A model generated the notes under the pieces. That model made no database searches. It was not told the DNA's origin and saw only the letters and a program-made list of their open reading frames with translations. Both the position numbers and the translations under genes were made by a program. 64,000 nt of DNA, from assembly GCF_029227915.1 (NCBI RefSeq), contig NC_079879.1, positions 124,001 through 188,000 of the forward strand, given 5' to 3'. Positions 48,844-61,055 of the stretch are shown piece by piece (position 1 is the stretch's first letter; each line of letters begins with the position of its first letter). This DNA comes from Hydractinia symbiolongicarpus (lineage: Eukaryota; Cnidaria; Hydrozoa; Anthoathecata; Hydractiniidae).

Positions 48844-50875
48844 CAAAACTTATTTCATTTTTGATGAGACGCTGAATAAAAGAGTTTAATCTCCGGCAAA
48901 CGAAAACCCGTGATTTCCCGTAAATCCCGGACCCGGCCCGTATAGTCAAAAGTACACAAAGAAAGTACGCAGGGAGTAAACTCATTTCCCGAAGGATTCT
49001 TTAAATTATTTTTTTACCACTAAAACGCATGAGACTTGTAGTTTTCCAAAATGATTTCATGATTTCATTTTTGATGAGACGCGGAATAAAAGGAGTTTAA
49101 TCACCGGCAAACGAAAACCCGCGCTTTCCTGTAAATCCCGGGCTTGACCCGTATAGTCGAATGTATACAAAGAAAGTAAACTAGGAGTAAACTCATTTCC
49201 CGAACGATTTTTTAAATTAATTTTTTACCACTAAAACGCATAAGACTTGTAGTTTTCAAAAATGATTTCATTTTTGATGAGACGCTGAATAAAAGGAGAA
49301 TCGCCGGCAAAGGAAAACCCGCGATTTGCCGTAAATCCCGGGCTTGACCCGTATAGTCGAATGTATACAAAGAAAGTAAACTGGGAGTAAACTCATTTCC
49401 CGAACGATTTTTTAAATTAATTTTTTACCACTAAAACGCATAAGACTTGTAGTTTTCAAAAACGATTTCATTTTTGATGAGACGCTGAATAAAAGGAGTT
49501 TAATCACCGGCAAACGAAAACCCGCGATTTCCCGTAAATCCCGGACCCGGCCCGTATAGTCAAAAGTATACAAGGAAAGTACGCAGGGAGTAAACTCATT
49601 TCCCGAACGATTCTTTAAATTATTTTTTCACCACTAAAACGCATGAGACTTGTAGTTTTCAAAAGTGATTTCATTTTTGATGAGACGCTGAATAAAAGGA
49701 GTTTAATCTCCTGCAAACGAAAACCCGTGATTTCCCCTAAATCCCGGACCCGGGCCGTATAGTCAAAAGTACACAAAGAAAGTACGCAGGGAGTAAACTC
49801 ATTTCCCGAACGATTCTTTAAATTATTTTTTCACTACTAAAACGCATGAGACTTGTAGTTTTCAAAAGTGATTTCATTTTTGATGAGACGCTGAACAAAA
49901 GAAGTTTAATCTCCGGCAAACGAAAACCCGCGATTTCCCGTAAATCCCGGACCTGGCCCGTATAGTCAAAAGTATACAAATAAAGTACGCAGGGAGTAAA
50001 CTCATTTCCCGAACGGTTCTTTAAATTATTTTTTTACCATTAAAACGCATGAGACTTGTAGTTTTCAAAAATGATTTCATTTTTGATGAGACGCTGAATA
50101 AAAGAGTTTAATCTCCGGCAAACGAAAACCCGCGATTTCCCGTAAATCCCGGGCTTGACCCGTATAGTCGAATGTATACAAAGAAAGTAAACTGGGAGTA
50201 AACTCATTTCCCGAACGATTTTTTAAATTATTTTTTCACCACCAAAACGCATGAGACTTGTAGTTTTTAAAAATGATTTCATTTTTGATGAGACGCTGAA
50301 TAAAAGGAGTTTAATCTCCTGCAAACGAAAACACGTGATTTCCCCTAAATCCCGGACCCGGGCCGTATAGTCAAAAGTACACAAAGAAAGTACCCAGGGA
50401 GTAAACTCATTTCCCGAACGATTCTTTAAATTATTTTTTCACTACTAAAACGCATGAGACTTGTAGTTTTCAAAAGTGATTTCATTTTTGATGAGACGCT
50501 GAACAAAAGAAGTTTAATCTCCGGCAAACGAAAACCCGCGATTTCCCGTGAATCCCGGACCCGGCCCGTATAGTCAAAAGTATACAAATAAAGTACGCAG
50601 GGAGTAAACTCATTTCCAGAACGATTCTTTAAATTATTTTTTTACCACTAAAACGCATGAGACTTGTAGTTTTCAAAAGTGATTTCATTTTTGATGAGAC
50701 GCTGAATAAAAGGAGTTTAATCTTCGGCAAACGAAACCCGCGATTACCCGTAAATCCCGGGCTTGACCTGTATAGTCGAATGTATAAAAAGAAAGTACCC
50801 AGGGAGTAAACTCATTTCCCGATCGATTTTTGAAATTATTTTTTCACCACTAAGACGCATGAGACTTGTAGTTTT
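48844..50875 (+). repeat. 10-unit higher-order repeat (2,032 bp), copy C
   Basis: Matches copy B at 2,032 bp, including acacgtgatttcccc (about 50,331) and cccgtgaatcccgg (about 50,545). The match holds through the acccaggg landmark at 50,797, although tttccagaacg and aatcttcggc variants appear after about 50,610. At about 50,875 the expected caaaacttatttc is replaced by caaaaatgatttc, marking the junction with the next block. Confidence 0.8.
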
Positions 50876-51649
50876 CAAAAATGATTTCATTTTTGATGAG
50901 ACGCGGAATAAAAGGAGTTTAATCACCGGCAAACGAAAACCCGCGCTTTCCTGTAAATCCCGGGCTTAAACCGTATAGTCGAATGTATACAAAGAAAGTA
51001 AACTGGGAGTAAACTCATTTCCCGAACGATTTTTTAAATTAATTTTTTACCACTAAAACGCATAAGAATTGTAGTTTTCAAAAACGATTTCATTTTTGAT
51101 GAGACGCTGAATAAAAGGAGTTTTATCTCCGGCAAACGAAAACCCGCGATTTCCCGTAAATCCCGGACCCGACCCGTATAGTCAAAAGTATACAAATAGA
51201 GTACGCAGGGAGTAAACTCATTTCCCGAACGATTTTTTAAATTATTTTTTCACCACTAAAACGCATGAGACTTGTAGTTTTCAAAAATGATTTCATTTTT
51301 GATGAGACGCTGAATAAAAGGAGAATCGCCGGCAAACGAAAACCCGCGATTTCCCGTAAATCCCGGACCCGGCCCGTATAGTCAAAAGTATACAAGGAAA
51401 GTACGCAGGGAGTAAACTCATTTCCCGAACGATTCTTTAAATTATTTTTTCACCACTAAAACGCATAAGACTTGTAGTTTTCAAAAACGATTTCATTTTT
51501 GATGAGACGCTGAATAAAAGGAGTTTAATCGCCGGCAAACGAAAACCCGCGATTTTGTAAATCCCGGACCCGGTCCGTATAGTCAAAAGTATACAAGGAA
51601 AGTAAGCAGGGAGTAAACTCATTTCCCGAACGATTCTTTAAATTATTTT
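50876..51649 (+). repeat. Four-unit block repeated 5,481 bp downstream
   Basis: Two private variants, cataagaattgtag (51,066 region) and cgattttgtaaatcc (51,550 region), recur at exactly 5,481 bp (56,547 and 57,031 regions). The similarity covers about 50,895-52,000 against 56,376-57,480. The two copies flank the 2,232-bp duplication. Confidence 0.75.
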
Positions 51650-53881
51650 TTCACCACTAAAACGCATGAGACTTGTAGTTTTCAAAAGTGATTTCATTTT
51701 TGATGAGACGCTGAATAAAAGGAGTTTAATCTCCTGCAAACGAAAACCCGTGATTTCCCCTAAATATCGGACCCGGGCCGTATAGTCAAAAGTACACAAA
51801 GAAAGTACGCAGGGAGTAAACTCATTTCCCGAACGATTCTTTAAATTATTTTTTCACTACTAAAACGCATGAGACTTGTAGTTTTCAAAAGTGATTTCAT
51901 TTTTGATGAGACGCTGAACAAAAGAAGTTTAATCTCCGGCAAACGAAAACCCGCGATTTCCCGTGAATCCCGGACCCGGCCCGTATAGTCAAAAGTATAC
52001 AAATAAAGTACGCAGGGAGTAAACTCATTTCCAGAACGATTCTTTAAATTATTTTTTTACCACTAAAACGCATGAGACTTGTAGTTTTCAAAAGTGATTT
52101 CATTTTTGATGAGACGCTGAATAAAAGGAGTTTAATCTTCGGCAAACGAAAACCCGCGATTACCCGTAAATCCCGGGCTTGACCTGTATAGTCGAATGTA
52201 TAAAAAGAAAGTACCCAGGGAGTAAACTCATTTCCCGAAGGATCCTTTAAATTATTTTTTCACCACTAAAACGCATGAGACTTGTAGTTTTCAAAAATGA
52301 TTTCATTTTTGATGAGACGCTGAATAAAAGGAGTTTAATCTCCTGCAAACGAAAACACGTGATTTCCCCTAAATCCCGGACCCGGGCCGTATAGTCAAAA
52401 GTACACAAAGAAAGTACGCAGGGAGTAAACTCATTTCCCGAACGATTCTTTAAATTATTTTTTCACTACTAAAACGCATGAGACTTGTAGTTTTCAAAAG
52501 TGATTTCATTTTTGATGAGACGCTGAACAAAAGAAGTTTAATCTCCGGCAAACGAAAACCCGCGATTTCCCGTGAATCCCGGACCCGGCCGGTATAGTCA
52601 AAAGTATACAAATAAAGTACGCAGGGAGTAAACTCATTTCCCGAATGATTCTTTAAATTATTTTTTTTCCACTAAAACGCATGAGACTTGTAGTTTTCAA
52701 AAGTGATTTCATTTTTGATGAGACGCTGAATAAAAGGAGTTTAATCTTCGGCAAACGAAAACCCGCGATTACCCGTAAATCCCGGGCTTGACCTGTATAG
52801 TCGAATGTATAAAAAGAAAGTACCCAGGGAGTAAACTCATTTCCCGAAGGATTCTTTAAATTATTTTTTCACCACTAAAACGCATGAGACTTGTAGTTTT
52901 CAAAAATGATTTCATTTTTGATGAGACGCTGAATAAAAGGAGTTTAATCTCCTGCAAACGAAAACACGTGATTTCCCCTAAATCCCGGACCCGGGCCGTA
53001 TAGTCAAAAGTACACAAAGAAAGTACGCAGGGAGTAAACTCATTTCCCGAACGATTCTTTAAATTATTTTTTCACTACTAAAACGCATGAGACTTGTAGT
53101 TTTTAAAAGTGATGTCATTTTTGATGAGACGCTGAACAAAAGAAGTTTAATCTCCGGCAAACGAAAACCCGCGATTTCCCGTGAATCCCGGACCCGGCCC
53201 GTATAGTCAAAAGTATACAAATAAAGTACGCAGGGAGTAAACTCATTTCCCGAACGATTCTTTAAATTATTTTTTTACCACTAAAACGCATGAGACTTGT
53301 AGTTTTCAAAAATGATTTCATTTTTGATGAGACGCTGAATAAAAGGAGTTTAATCTTCGGCAAACGAAAACCCGCGATTACCCGTAAATCCCGGGCTTGA
53401 CCTGTATAGTCGAATGTATAAAAAGAAAGTACCCAGGGAGTAAACTCATTTCCTGATCGATTTTTGAAATTATTTTTTCACCACTAAGACGCATGAGACT
53501 TGTAGTTTTCAAAAATGATTTCATTTTTGATGAGACGCTGAATAAAAGAGTTTAATCTCCGGCAAACGAAAACCCGTGATTTCCCGTAAATCCCGGACCC
53601 GGCCCGTATAGTCAAAAGTACACAAAGAAAGTACGCAGGGAGTAAACTCATTTCCCGAACGATTCTTTAAATTATTTTTTTACCACTAAAACGCATGAGA
53701 CTTGTAGTTTTCAAAAGTGATTTCATTTTTGATGAGACGCTGAATAAAAGGAGTTTAATCTTCGGCAAACAAAAACCCGCGATTACCCGTAAAACCCGGG
53801 CTTGACCTGTATAGTCGAATGTATAAAAAGAAAGTACCCAGGGAGTAAACTCATTTCCCGATCGATTTTTGAAATTATTTT
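51650..53881 (+). repeat. 11-unit higher-order repeat (2,232 bp), copy 1
   Basis: Tandem partner of 53,882-56,113. Four private variants recur at exactly 2,232 bp: taaatatcgg (51,761 and 53,993), gatgtcattttt (53,111 and 55,343), tttcctgatcg (53,449 and 55,681) and aaaacccggg (53,791 and 56,023). 2,232 is eleven units. Confidence 0.85.
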
Positions 53882-56150
53882 TTCACCACTAAGACGCATG
53901 AGACTTGTAGTTTTCAAAAGTGATTTCATTTTTGATGAGACGCTGAATAAAAGGAGTTTAATCTCCTGCAAACGAAAACCCGTGATTTCCCCTAAATATC
54001 GGACCCGGGCCGTATAGTCAAAAGTACACAAAGAAAGTACGCAGGGAGTAAACTCATTTCCCGAACGATTCTTTAAATTATTTTTTCACTACTAAAACGC
54101 ATGAGACTTGTAGTTTTCAAAAGTGATTTCATTTTTGATGAGACGCTGAACAAAAGAAGTTTAATCTCCGGCAAACGAAAACCCGCGATTTCCCGTGAAT
54201 CCCGGACCCGGCCCGTATAGTCAAAAGTATACAAATAAAGTACGCAGGGAGTAAACTCATTTCCAGAACGATTCTTTAAATTATTTTTTTACCACTAAAA
54301 CGCATGAGACTTGTAGTTTTCAAAAGTGATTTCATTTTTGATGAGACGCTGAATAAAAGGAGTTTAATCTTCGGCAAACGAAAACCCGCGATTACCCGTA
54401 AATCCCGGGCTTGACCTGTATAGTCGAATGTATAAAAAGAAAGTACCCAGGGAGTAAACTCATTTCCCGAAGGATCCTTTAAATTATTTTTTCACCACTA
54501 AAACGCATGAGACTTGTAGTTTTCAAAAATGATTTCATTTTTGATGAGACGCTGAATAAAAGGAGTTTAATCTCCTGCAAACGAAAACACGTGATTTCCC
54601 CTAAATCCCGGACCCGGGCCGTATAGTCAAAAGTACACAAAGAAAGTACGCAGGGAGTAAACTCATTTCCCGAACGATTCTTTAAATTATTTTTTCACTA
54701 CTAAAACGCATGAGACTTGTAGTTTTCAAAAGTGATTTCATTTTTGATGAGACGCTGAACAAAAGAAGTTTAATCTCCGGCAAACGAAAACCCGCGATTT
54801 CCCGTGAATCCCGGACCCGGCCGGTATAGTCAAAAGTATACAAATAAAGTACGCAGGGAGTAAACTCATTTCCCGAATGATTCTTTAAATTATTTTTTTT
54901 CCACTAAAACGCATGAGACTTGTAGTTTTCAAAAGTGATTTCATTTTTGATGAGACGCTGAATAAAAGGAGTTTAATCTTCGGCAAACGAAAACCCGCGA
55001 TTACCCGTAAATCCCGGGCTTGACCTGTATAGTCGAATGTATAAAAAGAAAGTACCCAGGGAGTAAACTCATTTCCCGAAGGATTCTTTAAATTATTTTT
55101 TCACCACTAAAACGCATGAGACTTGTAGTTTTCAAAAATGATTTCATTTTTGATGAGACGCTGAATAAAAGGAGTTTAATCTCCTGCAAACGAAAACACG
55201 TGATTTCCCCTAAATCCCGGACCCGGGCCGTATAGTCAAAAGTACACAAAGAAAGTACGCAGGGAGTAAACTCATTTCCCGAACGATTCTTTAAATTATT
55301 TTTTCACTACTAAAACGCATGAGACTTGTAGTTTTTAAAAGTGATGTCATTTTTGATGAGACGCTGAACAAAAGAAGTTTAATCTCCGGCAAACGAAAAC
55401 CCGCGATTTCCCGTGAATCCCGGACCCGGCCCGTATAGTCAAAAGTATACAAATAAAGTACGCAGGGAGTAAACTCATTTCCCGAACGATTCTTTAAATT
55501 ATTTTTTTACCACTAAAACGCATGAGACTTGTAGTTTTCAAAAATGATTTCATTTTTGATGAGACGCTGAATAAAAGGAGTTTAATCTTCGGCAAACGAA
55601 AACCCGCGATTACCCGTAAATCCCGGGCTTGACCTGTATAGTCGAATGTATAAAAAGAAAGTACCCAGGGAGTAAACTCATTTCCTGATCGATTTTTGAA
55701 ATTATTTTTTCACCACTAAGACGCATGAGACTTGTAGTTTTCAAAAATGATTTCATTTTTGATGAGACGCTGAATAAAAGAGTTTAATCTCCGGCAAACG
55801 AAAACCCGTGATTTCCCGTAAATCCCGGACCCGGCCCGTATAGTCAAAAGTACACAAAGAAAGTACGCAGGGAGTAAACTCATTTCCCGAACGATTCTTT
55901 AAATTATTTTTTTACCACTAAAACGCATGAGACTTGTAGTTTTCAAAAGTGATTTCATTTTTGATGAGACGCTGAATAAAAGGAGTTTAATCTTCGGCAA
56001 ACAAAAACCCGCGATTACCCGTAAAACCCGGGCTTGACCTGTATAGTCGAATGTATAAAAAGAAAGTACCCAGGGAGTAAACTCATTTCCCGATCGATTT
56101 TTGAAATTATTTTTTCACCACTAAGACGCATGAGACTTGTAGTTTTCAAA
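53882..56150 (+). repeat. 11-unit higher-order repeat (2,232 bp), copy 2
   Basis: Near-identical to the preceding block; no internal difference was noticed in the parts compared. The match ends between about 56,113 and 56,150, where caaaaatgatttc replaces caaaagtgatttc and the units switch to the 5,481-bp-spaced block. Confidence 0.85.
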
Positions 56151-59011
56151 AATGATTTCATTTTTGATGAGACGCTGAAAAAAAGAGTTTAATCTCCGGC
56201 AAACGAAAACCCGTGATTTCCCGTAAATCCCGGACCCGGCCCGTATAGTCAAAAGTACACAAAGAAAGTACGCAGGGAGTAAACTCATTTCCCGAAGGAT
56301 TCTTTAAATTATTTTTTTACCACTAAAACGCATGAGACATGTAGTTTTCCAAAATGATTTCATGATTTCATTTTTGATGAGACGCGGAATAAAAGGAGTT
56401 TAATCACCGGCAAACGAAAACCCGCGCTTTCCTGTAAATCCCGGGCTTGACCCGTATAGTCGAATGTATACAAAGAAAGTAAACTGGGAGTTAACTCATT
56501 TCCCGAACGATTTTTTAAATTAATTTTTTACCACTAAAACGCATAAGAATTGTAGTTTTCAAAAACGATTTCATTTTTGATGAGACGCTGAATAAAAGGA
56601 GTTTTATCTCCGGCAAACGAAAACCCGCGATTTCCCGTAAATCCCGGACCCGGCCCGTATAGTCAAAAGTATACAAATAGAGTACGCAGGGAGTAAACTC
56701 ATTTCCCGAACGATTTTTTAAATTATTTTTTCACCACTAAAACGCATGAGACTTGTAGTTTTCAAAAATGATTTCATTTTTGATGAGACGCTGAATAAAA
56801 GGAGAATCGCCGGCAAACGAAAACCCGCGATTTCCCGTAAATCCCGGACCCGGCCCGTATAGTCAAAAGTATACAAGGAAAGTACGCAGGGAGTAAACTC
56901 ATTTCCCGAATGATTCTTTAAATTATTTTTTCACCACTAAAACGCATAAGACTTGTAGTTTTCAAGAACGATTTCATTTTTGATGAGACGCTGAATAAAA
57001 GGAGTTTAATCGCCGGCAAACGAAAACCCGCGATTTTGTAAATCCCGGACCCGGTCCGTATAGTCAAAAAGTATACAAGGAAAGTACGCAGGGAGTAAAC
57101 TCATTTCCCGAACGATTCTTTAAATTATTTTTTCACCACTAAAACGCATGAGACTTGTAGTTTTCAAAAGTGATTTCATTTTTGATGAGACGCTGAATAA
57201 AAGGAGTTTAATCTCCTGCAAACGAAAACCCGTGATTTCCCCTAAATCCCGGACCCGGGCCGTATAGTCAAAAGTACACAAAGAAAGTACGCAGGGAGTA
57301 AACTCATTTCCCGAACGATTCTTTAAATTATTTTTTCACTACTAAAACGCATGAGACTTGTAGTTTTCAAAAGTGATTTCATTTTTGATGAGACGCTGAG
57401 CAAAAGAAGTTTAATCTCCGGCAAACGAAAACCCGCGATTTCCCGTAAATCCCGGACCCGGCCCGTATAGTCAAAAGTATACAAATAAAGTACGCAGGGA
57501 GTAAACTCATTTCCCGAACGATTCTTTAAATTATTTTTTTACCACTAAAACGCATGAGACTTGTAGTTTTCAAAAATGATTTCATTTTTGATGAGACGCT
57601 GAATAAAAGAGTTTAATCTCCGGCAAACGAAAACCCGTGATTTCCCGTAAATCCCGGACCCGGCCCGTATAGTCAAAAGTACACAAAGAAAGTACGCAGG
57701 GAGTAAACTCATTTCCCGAAGGATTCTTTAAATTATTTTTTCACCACTAAAACGCATGAGACTTGTAGTTTTCAAAAATGATTTCATTTTTGATGAGACG
57801 CGGAATAAAAGGAGTTTTATCTCCGGCAAACGAAAACCCGCGATTTCCCGTAAATCCCGGACCCGGCCCGTATAGTCAAAAGTATAAAAATAGAGTACGC
57901 AGGGAGTAAACTCAATTCACGAACGATTCTTTAAATTATGTTTTCACCACTAAAACGCGTGAGACTTGTAGTTTCCAAAAATGATTTCATTTTTGATGAG
58001 ACGCTGAATAAAAGAAGTTTAATCGCCGGCAAACGAAAACACGTGATTTCCCCTAAATCCCGGACCCGGGCCGTATAGTCAAAAGTACACAAAGAAAGTA
58101 CGCAGGGAGTAAACTCATTTCCCGAACGATTCTTTAAATTATTTTTTCACTACTAAAACGCATGAGACTTGTAGTTTTCAAAAGTGATTTCATTTTTGAT
58201 GAGACGCTGAACAAAAGAAGTTTAATCTCCGGCAAACGAAAACCCGCGATTTCCCGTGAATCCCGGACCCGGGCTGTATAGTCAAAAGTATACAAATAAA
58301 GTACGCAGGGAGTGAACTCATTTCCCGAACGATTCTTTAAATTATTTTTTTACCACTAAAACGCATGAGACTTGTAGTTTTCAAAAATGATTTCATTTTT
58401 GATGAGACGCTGAATAAAAGGAGTTTAATCTTCGGCAAACGAAAACCTGCGATTACCCGTAAATCCCGGGCTTGACCTGTATAGTCGAATGTATAAAAAG
58501 AAAGTACCCAGGGAGTAAACTCATTTCCTGATCGATTTTTGAAATTATTTTTTCACCACTAAGACGCATGAGACTTGTAGTTTTCAAAAATTATTTCATT
58601 TTTGATGAGACGCTGAATAAAAGAGTTTAATCTCCGGCAAACGAAAACCCGTGATTTCCCGTAAATCCCGGACCCGGCCCGTATAGTCAAAAGTACACAA
58701 AGAAAGTACGCAGGGAGTAAACTCATTTCCCGAAGGATTCTTTAAATTATTTTTTTACCACTAAAACGCATGAGACATGTAGTTTTCCAAAATGATTTCA
58801 TGATTTCATTTTTGATGAGACGCGGAATAAAAGGAGTTTAATCACCGGCAAACGAAAACCCGCGCTTTCCTGTAAATCCCGGGCTTGACCCGTATAGTCG
58901 AATGTATACAAAGAAAGTAAACTGGGAGTAAACTCATTTCCCGAACGATTTTTTAAATTAATTTTTTACCACTAAAACGCATAAGACTTGTAGTTTTCAA
59001 AAACGATTTCA
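56151..59011 (+). repeat. Right-domain satellite units, composite block
   Basis: About fourteen units. The first half repeats 50,895-52,000. Inserted units at 56,354 and 58,792 share gagacatgtag and are 2,438 bp apart (12 units). One unit near 57,066 has an extra A (gtcaaaaagtatac). No gene seen. Confidence 0.7.
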
Positions 59012-60255
59012 TTTTTGATGAGACGCTGAATAAAAGGAGTTTTATCTCCGGCAAACGAAAACCCGCGATTTCCCGTAAATCCCGGACCCGGCTCGTATAG
59101 TCAAAAGTATACAAATAGAGTACGCAGGGAGTAAACTCATTTCCCGAACGATTTTTTAAATTATTTTTTCACCACTAAAACGCATGAGACTTGTAGTTTT
59201 CAAAAATGATTTCATTTTTGATGAGACGCTGAATAAAAGGGGAATCGCCGGCAAACGAAAACCCGCGATTTGCCGTAAATCCCGGGCTTGACCCGTATAG
59301 TCGAATGTATACAAAGAAAGTAAACTGGGAGTAAACTCATTTCCCGAACGATTTTTTAAATTAATTTTTTACCACTAAAACGCATAAGACTTGTAGTTTT
59401 CAAAAACGATTTCATTTTTGATGAGACGCTGAATAAAAGGAGTTTAATCGCCGGCAAACGAAAACCCGCGATTTCCCGTAAATCCCGGACCCGGCCCGTA
59501 TAGTCAAAAGTATACAAGGAAAGTACGCAGGGAGTAAACTCATTTCCGGAACGATTCTTTAAATTATTTTTTCACCACTAAAACGCATGAGACTTGTAGT
59601 TTTCAAAAGTGATTTCATTTTTGATGAGACGCTGAATAAAAGGAGTTTTATCTCCGGCAAACGAAAACCCGCGATTTCCCGTAAATCCCGGACCCGGCTC
59701 GTATAGTCAAAAGTATACAAATAGAGTACGCAGGGAGTAAACTCATTTCCCGAACGATTTTTTAAATTATTTTTTCACCACTAAAACGCATGAGACTTGT
59801 AGTTTTCAAAAATGATTTCATTTTTGATGAGACGCTGAATAAAAGGGGAATCGCCGGCAAACGAAAACCCGCGATTTGCCGTAAATCCCGGGCTTGACCC
59901 GTATAGTCGAATGTATACAAAGAAAGTAAACTGGGAGTAAACTCATTTCCCGAACGATTTTTTAAATTAATTTTTTACCACTAAAACGCATAAGACTTGT
60001 AGTTTTCAAAAACGATTTCATTTTTGATGAGACGCTGAATAAAAGGAGTTTAATCGCCGGCAAACGAAAACCCGCGATTTCCCGTAAATCCCGGACCCGG
60101 CCCGTATAGTCAAAAGTATACAAGGAAAGTACGCAGGGAGTAAACTCATTTCCGGAACGATTCTTTAAATTATTTTTTCACCACTAAAACGCATGAGACT
60201 TGTAGTTTTCAAAAGTGATTTCATTTTTGATGAGACGCTGAATAAAAGGAGTTTA
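59012..60255 (+). repeat. 3-unit (606-bp) tandem duplication
   Basis: The variants ggctcgtatag (59,091 and 59,697 regions), ggggaatcgcc (59,239 and 59,845) and tttccggaacg (about 59,545 and 60,151) all recur at 606 bp. The step is 606 and not 609 because each copy includes one unit with the 3-bp deletion. A third partial copy lies at about 60,840-61,150, offset by 1,214 bp from the second. Confidence 0.8.
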
Positions 60256-61055
60256 ATCTCCTGCAAACGAAAACCCGTGATTTCCCCTAAATCCCGGACC
60301 CGGCCCGTATAGTCATAAGTATACAAATAAAGTACGCAGGGAGTAAACTCATTTCCCGAACGATTCTTTAAATTATTTTTTTACCACTAAAACGCATGAG
60401 ACTTGTAGTTTTCAAAAATGATTTCATTTTTGATGAGACGCTGAATAAAAGAGTTTAATCTCCGGCAAACGAAAACCCGTGATTTCCCGTAAATCCCGGA
60501 CCCGGCCCGTATAGTCAAAAGTACACAAAGAAAGTACGCAGGGAGTAAACTCATTTCCCGAAGGATTCTTTAAATTATTTTTTCACCACTAAAACGCATG
60601 AGACTTGTAGTTTTCAAAAATGATTTCATTTTTGATGAGACGCGGAATAAAAGGAGTTTAATCACCGGCAAACGAAAACCCGCGCTTTCCTGTAAATCCC
60701 GGGCTTGACCCGTATAGTCGAATGTATACAAAGAAAGTAAACTGGGAGTAAACTCATTTCCCGAACGATTTTTTAAATTAATTTTTTACCACTAAAACGC
60801 ATAAGACTTGTAGTTTTTAAAAACGATTTCATTTTTGATGAGACGCTGAATAAAAGGAGTTTTATCTCCGGCAAACGAAAACCCGCGATTTCCCGTAAAT
60901 CCCGGACCCGGCTCGTATAGTCAAAAGTATACAAATAGAGTACGCAGGGAGTAAACTCATTTCCCGAACGATTTTTTAAATTATTTTTTCACCACTAAAA
61001 CGCATGAGACTTGTAGTTTTCAAAAATGATTTCATTTTTGATGAGACGCTGAATA
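60256..61055 (+). repeat. Right-domain satellite units
   Basis: Four units including a gcggaataaaagg/caccggc unit without the 8-bp insertion (about 60,641) and a partial copy of the 606-bp block. No gene seen. Confidence 0.7.

Noticed and set aside
509-54031. Dozens of open reading frames of 61-102 codons on both strands as possible genes.
   Set aside because: They occur only where a unit happens to lack a stop, recur at whole-unit spacings, overlap on opposite strands and cross unit boundaries with a frame change. There is no homology, signal or operon-like context.
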